Source: Apostichopus parvimensis
Taxonomy: Eukaryota > Echinodermata > Holothuroidea > Aspidochirotida > Stichopodidae
DNA length: 25,579 bases
Reading direction: 5' to 3'
NCBI GenBank assembly: GCA_000934455.1
Contig: KN885267.1
Span: 69,988 to 95,566, forward strand
In this document: positions 1 to 9,500 of the stretch, piece by piece
Numbering within the stretch: position 1 is the first letter of the stretch
How the letters are laid out: each line of letters starts with the position of its first letter
Made by a program: the position numbers and the translations under genes
Notes under the pieces: generated by a model
Database searches by the model: none
What the model was told of the DNA's origin: nothing
What the model saw: only the letters and a program-made list of their open reading frames with translations

Positions 1-503
1 CTCTCACGTAACACATCGCACAGTTCAAACTGTTGCTCTTGGTTTGCCACAGTGAGCTTTTATTCAAAGAGATATCCCACTGTTGTCACCACAATCCAGT
101 GCACAAAAATCTATTGACAAATGTTACCTCACAGGTCCACATTTATTCACCTGGGTTAAGACAGGAAATTGAGATTTAAGTGCCTTTCCAAATGCCAGCA
201 ATTCAACCTGCAACTCTTAGATCAGAAGTGCATTGCCATATATCATTTCGCCGATAATGCTGTTCATGCAGTGTGTCAACATGATTTCTGTCAACAACCC
301 TAATAAAGGTTTATAATAGCGATGAAACTCCATAATCGTACTTTATTTTAATCCTTTGTTATAAACTGCTGTTATTTATATGTTATTTATACTTAATGTA
401 TTCATATATTATTTATATATGAATTATATGTATTTATATGTTATTTATACTTTTTGTATTTATACTTTATTGTAATCCTTTGTTATTTACTGCTGTTATT
501 TAT
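1..503 (+). other. 5' flank of gene A
   Basis: No intact gene is seen here. A conserved ggtttataatagc at about 308-320 is a possible TATA-type site shared with copy B. An aataaa at 302-307 could be a polyadenylation signal of an upstream copy. A stretch at about 136-250 has copy B's ZU5-like reading but carries an in-frame stop (gag att taa). Confidence 0.4.
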
Positions 504-505
504 AT
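356..505 (+). repeat. AT-rich tandem expansion upstream of gene A start
   Basis: Imperfect repeats of gttatttatatg/ttatacttt fill this stretch. Two near-identical copies of cctttgtta...ctgctgttatttatatg (about 352-381 and 477-505) lie about 125 bp apart. Copy B has only ttattaacaatatgctgg here, so the expansion is private to copy A. Confidence 0.75.
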
Positions 506-570
506 GCTGGATCCATTGATTCTCATGCTTCCACAGATGCAGTTTAGGAGTACCCCTCATCAGACTACAG
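504..570 (+). CDS. Gene A exon 1 (putative start exon)
   Basis: The ATG at 504 opens MLDPLILMLPQMQFRSTPHQ and so on, ending in phase 1 at a CAG/GTAAAA donor (571). The same frame is open in copy B with a three-base difference just after MLDP, which keeps the frame and argues for coding. A possible acceptor (ccacag, ending 536) lies inside the exon, so a shorter 34-nt internal exon 537-570 is the alternative. The last base plus the first two of exon 2 make a GAC codon. Confidence 0.55.
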
Positions 571-3500
571 GTAAAAGAATTAAAGCAATGCATTTTCTTT
601 TCAATTTTTAGTTCCTTGCTTTAGCAAAAGGAACCTATGTAGTCAGGTTGGCGTGTGTGTGTGTGTGTGTCTGTGTGGGTACGCTCTATCTCAATAAGGG
701 ATAGTTGGATTGAGGCCAAACTTGGACTATAGATCCGCCATATGGAGAAGGTGTGCCCTATTGTTTTTGGTGCCCACAAAGATCACCAAAGGTCAGTTAT
801 GGTCCAAAACCCAAAATATTAAAACTGCAATAACTCCCAGTGCCATTGGGAAAAGTTGTGAACTGGTTAGGAGAACATTTTGAAACTCAACATTCATGTG
901 TTGCAAGGTCACCAAAGGTCAATTAATGATAAAGAACTAGTATTTTTGCGATAACTTGAGAACGAATTGTCCGTTAGGGTTGGGAGTTGCTTCAATGTAA
1001 TCCAATTGTCGACCCGCATCTGGGTGACTCTTGACCTCAATTTGACCTCTGGTTACCTTTAAGTGTTTTGGGGATTTTTACAGTTTTGATGCTATTTTCA
1101 GATGTCAAAGGTACCTTCTGATCATAAATGTCAATAGGTTGACCCCCGTGTGACCTTCATGTGCGAAGTTATATGGGGTCAAAGTTTTCGGTCGGAGTTA
1201 GAATGGCTGTACAGACTCGTCGTGTTGTTTTTGTGAATCAGGAGATCAAACTACATCTGAAACTAAGGTCAAAAGGTCAAAGGTCACATTAGAAAAAATG
1301 TGCTTATTTTGGGAGGAAACGGGCAAAACAGAAAATGTTTGGTTTTGATGCTAGATTTGGATATCAAAGGTACCTTCCGATCAATGGGTTGACACCCGGG
1401 TGAGCTTTGTGTGTGAAGTTATACGAGGTCAAAGTTAATTTTCAGACATTTAATGCAATAGCTCCCAGTGCCAAGGTGTGACACGGTTGATATTTTTGGA
1501 CAAGTTGCAAATGGTATAGGGGAATATTTTCAAACTTAATGGTCATGTGATCCGATGTCACCAAAGGTCAATTAATGTTAAAAAACTAGCATTTTGGGGG
1601 AGAAAATGGACAAAGAAATTTTTTTTTGAATTTTTATAGTTTTGATGCTATATTTACGTCTCACGGATCAAAAATGTCAATGGGTTGACCCCCGGGCGAC
1701 CTTTGTGTGTGAAGTTATGTGTGCAAGTTCAAAGTTAAGTTTTAGACATTTAATGCAATTAACTCCCAATGCCAAGGTGTGACACGGATGATATTTTGGA
1801 TCAAGTTGTGAATGGGGTGGTGGAACATTTTCAAACTTAACGGTCATGTGATCTGAGGTCACCAATGTTATCATATCTGTTGACTATCTCTTGTTATAAT
1901 TTAGATACAAATCCATTTGCATACATTGCAAGTTGCAAAGGTATATGTTATACTGTTGTGTATTTGCATCTCTGTGAAAAGGGTACAATAGGACTATCAA
2001 GTTGTTGAAGGATTTTCTGCACTGAAACTTTGTGAGTTTACTTGAAGCTGAGGACCAAAGCAAGGGTCAGTGTTCCCTTCAAATCAATTGAGGTCTATCT
2101 AGTAGCTTCATTAACTCATACAGTACACATTTATTCTCATTATCTAAAGTTTTAGTCAACTGTATGTGTATCATGAGTGTTTTTTTCTGTTTTTGTATTT
2201 ATTAATTCACATGCTTTTAAATTTGTACAGGAATTTATACTGGATTTAACTATGAAAATTAAGCGTGTTTGTCATCATGTGTTACAGATTTTGCAAGCCA
2301 GGCAATTAAATTCCAAAAGAAGGCCTGTTTAAATGACAAGTATCAATTCAATTTAGAAAATGAAATTAATTGTTAACATGAATTTTATTGTAAGTGTAGT
2401 TTAAGTTCATGAATGTGTTTACTACTGACTTTTACAATTGTTTTTTGGTATGGTATGTCACACTGAAAATTTGTCCATGTACTCCTCTATGCATTGTTAA
2501 TTTTTATACAAAAAGGACTGATTAATTCCACAGTTACTTATTTAAAACCAAAGAGACTACAAACCATTAACAAAGTTGGTGTTCCATTAAATTTGTAGAG
2601 AGTTAGTACTGCATGGATTCAATAGTGAAAATGAATTAAGAGGGTGTGAAATGTATCTCCAAACCAGACAAGTTGCAATCAAATTGATTACAAGAATCCA
2701 TATTATTGATAATATGAAAGAAAACCAGAATGCAAACATGCATTGTGGTTTTGATGATGTAATATGAGCAATTTTACTTCATGAATCTGACTTAATGTAT
2801 AGTACAACATACATGATCTTAGTAGTAATACAGTGACAAGCAGTTTGATGTGACAAACAATTAATTCACAATGACACAGGCTGTCCTGAAATGACCATTG
2901 ACCACAACAACAGGCTTCTTGTACTAAATGTGATATATACATCAACATACTAAATATGACATCTGTCCTTGTTGAACTATTGTGTAAAACGCGGTTTCAC
3001 AGTTTGACCCCTGGTGAAATCAAACGAAAATTGACCTCCGCCCACATAAGGCTTCTTATACTCAATGTGGTACAACTACATACCAAATATGCGATCTGTC
3101 TAAGCTCCTCTTGCGATATTATGTTTAGGAAAGTGCGTTAGTGTTGAGAGACAGGTAAGAGGGGAGTGGAGTAAATTTTTGGCATTTGTTGACTTCAAAT
3201 AACCTTTGACTTCCACCAAAACAATAAAAGGCTCCTTAAATTTGATGTGGTACATCTACAAACCAAATTCGAGATCTGTCCAAGGTTCCCTTCCTGCAAT
3301 GTCATGTTTACAAGGTTTTCACAATTTGACCCCAAATGACCTTTGACCAAATACTAAAGGCTCCTTGCACTTATTTTTATTTCTACACACCAAATGTGGA
3401 AATTGGTCTGACCTTTCCTTCTCCAGATATTGTGTTTACAAGCTAGGCTTCACAAACGCTCACACACATACTCCATCATGAATGCAAGGTTACGTTTATC

Positions 3501-6500
3501 ATCGAAACCAAAAAAGAACTGTTCAGTATGATTATGTTGTTAGTGCAGATAACTATTATATGCTATTAATAATGCAAAACCTTAGATCTTCTGAATGTAT
3601 ATTGTAGTTTTGCTTTGTAACATCTGATTCTCATCTTGCAGACTTCTCGCAACCTGGGCCAAGTAAATCATCTGCACATTCGGGGAAGACAAAGAAAGCT
3701 AAAGAAAGGACGTTGACTCCCAAATCAGGACAGAAACAAGATACTGAAGAACCCGATAGCATAACTACAAAGAAGAAACACGTCAATACTGGCTCACAAC
3801 AAATAGTGCAGACACCACAAATCACAAAGGTATTTTGAATATTTTCATACTCGAATTGTTGACTCCTTTATATGTGCTTCAAAGTTATTTTATTTTGTAG
3901 AAGGCATTAGCTTTTACTTTGATCAAAGTGTGTGCATGGTAAACCATCCTTGCACTTTCACCATGTTTACTGTTTTATACAAGTATTTAAATTCTATTGC
4001 ATTCGTTGATTGCTCATATTCAATACTTTGTTCTATACTTTCACCTTAATTACAATTGAAAACTAATTATTTGTTCTTCCATGAATGTGGTTTGTTGGTA
4101 TACAACGAGTAACATTTTTAATAGATTTTGAAGCCTGGCAAGATCTGGTTATTGTGCTGAATTTTAACATGCATTGCAAATTGCTTTGTTGTAGCACCTG
4201 GTATTCCATTTGCAAATTCATACAAATTCATACTTTCAAGTTCGGTTGTTTCCAATCCAAAAGAAAATATGTGACCGTGAGTATCTTTTAGTTTAATTGT
4301 TTTTTTCATTTTGGCTCGAAACTTAGGCTTCCCAGATATTTACACAAGGAGAAACAGCATGTAAGTATTGCTCATACTTTTCTCATACAAACAAATATAA
4401 TTTTGTAATCTTTTTCATGCATTGTTCTTAGTTATTCTCAAATACTGTTACTTAGTTCAGTTGCTCATGTCTCTACCCCTCCAAAAAGGATTGAATATGT
4501 GTGAGTTTTGCAGATCAGAGAAAATTGTAAAAGGATCTGGGACATGAAACCCATTTGTAAGCTCTGTAAGCAAAATTAAAAGAAGCTCCTGAGTGTAATC
4601 TTTTGTGCGTCCAAAGATTTTGTAATTTATCATGAAATGACGTGAAGGAGGAAATCAAAATTAGTGAGCTTTAAAAGGGAAAAGATTTAATTGGATCATA
4701 GGTGATAAGAAGTTTGTCAGGTCTGGACAAGGTTTGTGCATACTTTTATTATTTCGGAAACACTTCAACCAAAGTGAGATTGAGCTGCAATCCTTTCTCT
4801 CTTTTTCATTTCATTTCAAATTACTATCATGCTGTTGAGAAGATTAAAGTATAGTTAGTGCTACAGAATTCAAATAAAGAGGCATCAGCTTTATTGTCAC
4901 TGTTCACAGTCAACTTTCAAGCAGAAAATAACCAATCAGGTGTAAGGGTATATTAAACATGTTTGGGCAAAAGGGAAGCTCTAAAGTCATCCATATACCA
5001 TTTCTTAAAATGTGTCAAATTACTGACAAATTTCAATAGACTGCATTCCTTGATATTTCAGCAGAAGTTATATTTTAAATTAGCTTACTTACAAAAACGT
5101 TTAGCGACATATTTTTCACAAATTTCCAATTTCCTGTTGAAAGCCTTTTATTGGGGTTTTGCCAGATCAGGTACTTCCAAATGCCTTACATGCTATTTTA
5201 AACTCATCTTTTTATCACATACTTTAATGAATCATCTTGTTTTTATTTATCTTAACATTGTTTATATTAGTTTCATTAATTTATTGATTGATTTTTTTTC
5301 CTGTAGTATGTAATTTTGCTTTGACTACTTTATTCCTTTTATCACTCTGTATGCATCTTACATTTGTACTTCTTAATATTTTACTCTAGTCCCATGTAAA
5401 GCACTTTGAGATATGTTCTTTTATTTAACTTAAGCACTATAAAATATATATGTTTTTATTACTAGTCAACAATTAGCCTCTCTGTCCATGAGGTACTTCA
5501 AGAATTAAGTAATATGAAACCTAATCTTGTGCAATATTGCCAAAAAATGAGAAGGGCAGTATGTTCCTGATTCAAACATGTGCAGTCTCTGTCCACATAT
5601 TATAGATTAACAAGTAGAGTGGCTGAACAACTGCTTACAATTAGATTCCTATATCAAGCTTACCCTCTCTAATATTTGTGTACATTGCAGATCAAGTGAT
5701 GTCCAAATCCCTGAGGGCAATGTTGATGATCAACAAGGAAGGAGGAAGATTGGACATTCCAGATACTGGGGTCAGCTTGGAAATACCTCCTGGGGCTCTA
5801 GAAGGAGAACAGTTAATTCAGATGATAATTATTCCACACCATCTCGAAAGTGAATCGCTTACATTTGCTAGTAACTCGTCACCGGTGGTTGAGCTTCTGC
5901 CTAGCAACCTGAATCTTCTGAAGCCAGCCATATTGACTCTACCTCATTGCTTGGTTCTTAAGAAAGGATGTGAATGGAAAGCAAAGATATATAGAAGTCA
6001 TCATAAAGAAGGTAATTGTACTGAAGACATTTCACTTTCTGTAGTTTTAGGTGTGAAACTTGTGTGAAATATAAATGTAAATTATGTAGTTTTCTTTTGT
6101 AATTGCCATGCGCTACTGGCACGATATATTTGTTGGTGTTCTAAATTCAGAACTTCTCATGCTTTAAATGCAAGTATTGTAGATGTAGAAATGCCAGTAG
6201 AGAGTCTAGTATTGATCAGGTGTTGAAGTTGCATAATTTGTAGAAGGGTACTTGACAATACATTATAACATTTGAGGAGAGTGGTGTTTTATGGGAAAAC
6301 CCTGAGATAATCCCTGAAAATTTAATAAATGAACATATTTGCCTTATTTAAGCTCATGATATGAGATCCTTGAATTTCAAGGGTAGGTACTATATAGATG
6401 TGATGTTTTGTAGAAAACTGAATTGCTTGTGGGAATGAATGTAAAGAGGAAAAAACTGTAGTTCCTTCCCAAATTTAGAAATAACATTTCTATTTTCAAT

Positions 6501-9500
6501 TCATATTAGGTACTAACTTCATGGAACTTTGTAGATGGAATGTATAGCTTGAATGTTCAATTTGTGTCCAATTTTATCAATTTTATTGGTAAAAAATTGT
6601 TTATAGTTTTCGAAGTGCACAGCTCTCCACCTTCTGGATGCTCTTTGCCTGACAAATGTGTTTCTCCAATGCCAATCAAAGATGCATATTAGTCATGGGA
6701 GTGAGTTATGGGAGCCAAGGGATCTCATTTTTAACGAGATCCCGGTTCAAAATCACAATGTGAGACTTTCTTTTTCATTTTCTTCTTCTTTTTGATTCCT
6801 TGCCCGAAGGCTCAAGGAATCTATGCGATGGTGGTTGCGCTCGTTTGTGTATGTATTGTGTGTATGTATTGTATGCCCTTGGCTTGTAAACACGATATCC
6901 CAACAATGGCAAATTGGATAAAAGTCATACTTGGTACATAGATGCGCCATACTGAGTAGAAGAATCATATTGAATTTGGTGCTCATCTCATGAATAATAA
7001 TGAGGTCACAGGGTCAAACGTAAAAATCTTCAAATGCTAATAACTCGGCAACCAACAGTCAGAATTTATTCATACTTGGTATTAATCTGTTGGTAGAGAG
7101 CATGTACATGGTGATGTATGTTCAAGTTGATATTATGCATATTTATTAGGGGCGGGGCTTAAGTGGATGTTCACTAAAAAAGCTTGTAAACATGGTAACT
7201 GAACAACGAGAAGATGGATTGAAGTCATACTTGGTGCATAGATGCGCCATAGTGAGTATATAAACCCTATTGATTTTGGTGCTCATCTCATGAATAATAA
7301 TGAGGTCATGGGGTCAAACCTGAAAATCTTCAAATGCTTATAACTCCACAACCTAAAGTCAGAATTTATTTATACATGGTATTAATGTGTTGGTAGATAG
7401 TGGGTACGTGGTAACATATGTTCATGTTGATAATATGCATATTTACTAGGGGCAGGGTTAAGTTTATTTTCACTAAAATAGCTTGTAAACACGGTAACTT
7501 AACAACGACAAGTTGGATTGAAGTCATACTTGGTATGTATATGTGCCACAGTGAGTAGAAGAGCCCTACTGATTTTGGTGCTCATCATATCAAGAATGTT
7601 AATGAGGTAACAGGGTCAAATGTAAACATTTTCAGAATTGAATCATACTTTGTGTGAAGGTAGATATGGTACAAGCCTACAAGGTACATGATAATGTTTA
7701 TTCAATCTGATATTATGAACATTTATTAGGGGCCAGGGCTTGAGTTAATTTTGCTAAAAATAGCTTGTAAACATAGTAAGTTAACATATTTAGTAGGTAG
7801 GTCCACAGTCAGTGAAAGAACCTTGCTGATCAATTTAATCAACAAGACGAAAGCTTGGGATTATCATCTCAATTGGCAAGGAATCACAATAAGCCCACTG
7901 GCTTTCTGGTTTCTTTTTATTTTAGGTAGCGAGCCGCAATGGGAGGAGCAGTCTAATACTCATTATAAGCTGGGTGAGCACAATTGTGTGATTGAGATTC
8001 AACGTTTAAGTAGGGAGAAATTTGTAGTTCTTGACAAAATAGTTGAAGCCAAGAACATCATCGTGTTTGTTGCTGGACGCCGTGGTTTAACGGACTCCAT
8101 GTTACTTGATATTGGCTATTACTGGGATTTAGCACGTTGTGAAAAGGTGAGTGAAATTCATTGCTGAACGTCGTAATTGAATTTTTATATCTGTTATCCT
8201 TCCTGTACCGTGACCATCTGCTTATCTTTCTTTCTTCAAAGGTTTCCGAACTGAACAATTCAAAGTTGCTACATAAAAAAACCACAGTTTTTTACAATGA
8301 TGGGAAACATTTGAAAATTTCATTAAAGAAATTTACACCAATGAATTGGACTTGCAGGAGAGGGGAAAAAAAGACACAGGTATGTTTATGTCAACCATGA
8401 AACGGGGCATACATTTAATGAAAAAAAAAAGAAATGAAAACTTTGAATTTGTAACTTTTGAACTGATTAATTATTAAGCCAACTAAATAGTGAAGTATCA
8501 AACCTCACCCATGTAACCAGTTGCTCATTTAGAAGTAAACAAAACTTGCTTCGGAGTGCAAGAATTCCATGTCACCGTAAATTCTAGAAATACAAGCAGC
8601 AATGATTAGCTAAATATAAGTTGATTCCACATTTAGAGCACCAAATCATATATGTTGTAATTGAGCAAATGTTTGAACTTGAAATTAGTAAATGCTAGGG
8701 AGTTAAATTCTTTCTTCTTTTTATTCTACCACAGGCAATATCCTTTGATGAAGTTGCTATTGCCCCATGGAGTTTTCGCACATTTGTGCTAGACAAAACA
8801 GAACCTAAGGGAACAGATGCATGCATATGTTATTGCAAAGCTGGCCAAGCTCAAAATCTTCGGGACTTTATATTCCAGCTCAAGGTTTGAATTTACTCAA
8901 ATAGATCCAGCTTTATAATGATGCTTTGATGCAGATTAGTCTTTCTGCATTTGTTTATCATGAAATATTCAAGTGAACTACAAACAACGATATTGTGTAT
9001 CCTTAACATAGGGAAAAAGGATCTTCAAGTTTTGAAGATATTTTAATAGACTGTTTCAACTACTTTTAAATTAATGTTATTTTGTGTGTTAAAGTTTTAA
9101 AATGGTAACAAAGAAAGAATAGGGTAGATGTATTTTGTAAAATAGATACCCAAACTATTTCTGTTATGCTCTAGTGTTGGAAAGGTCTTGAAAGAGGTAA
9201 ATTGATGCATTCACTAAACTCAACATGTTCAAGCCATAGTTATACCTCAGGAAGTACCAACATGTAATTTAAATTAATGGTTGATATGGTACATGGGTTA
9301 TTACTTGTCAGATTTAAGTATAGACTTTGCTGAACGGTTCTTGAGTTTAAGTTTTAATAGAAGACCAAGAAAAGGGCAACTAAATCCAAGACATTTCCCA
9401 ATATAACAAATCGTTTAATTAAAGTCATTAATAAGATACAATGTGAATTAGGAAGTACATAAGATAAGTTTTAGGTCACTGTGGAAGAAAACATACTGTA

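Larger units (their letters stand above)
571..3641 (+). other. Gene A intron 1 (3.1 kb, repeat-rich)
   Basis: The intron runs between exon 1 and exon 2. It contains the copy-A-specific element (606-1895) and a block of AGGTCA/TGACCT-rich repeats (about 2940-3460). No additional exon is supported. Short open frames in it are not conserved in copy B. Confidence 0.7.

Noticed and set aside
537-570. Kinship of exon 1 'PQMQFRS' with repeat unit 'SPQMERA'
   Set aside because: Only about ten bases around ccRcagatg match. This is expected by chance and from acceptor-like sequence.
3631-3825. 64-codon minus-strand open frame (and its copy B partner at 13394-13582)
   Set aside because: It lies opposite exon 2, which has matching splice sites and phases. 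It is conserved only because the sense exon is.
4513-4545. Candidate extra exon after ttttgcag in intron 3
   Set aside because: In the only phase compatible with exon 4 it meets TAA within five codons, in both copies.
4963-5313. 116-codon plus-strand open frame in intron 3 of copy A
   Set aside because: The aligned copy B sequence (about 14730-15080) does not keep the frame, and the translation is low-complexity and hydrophobic from AT-rich DNA.
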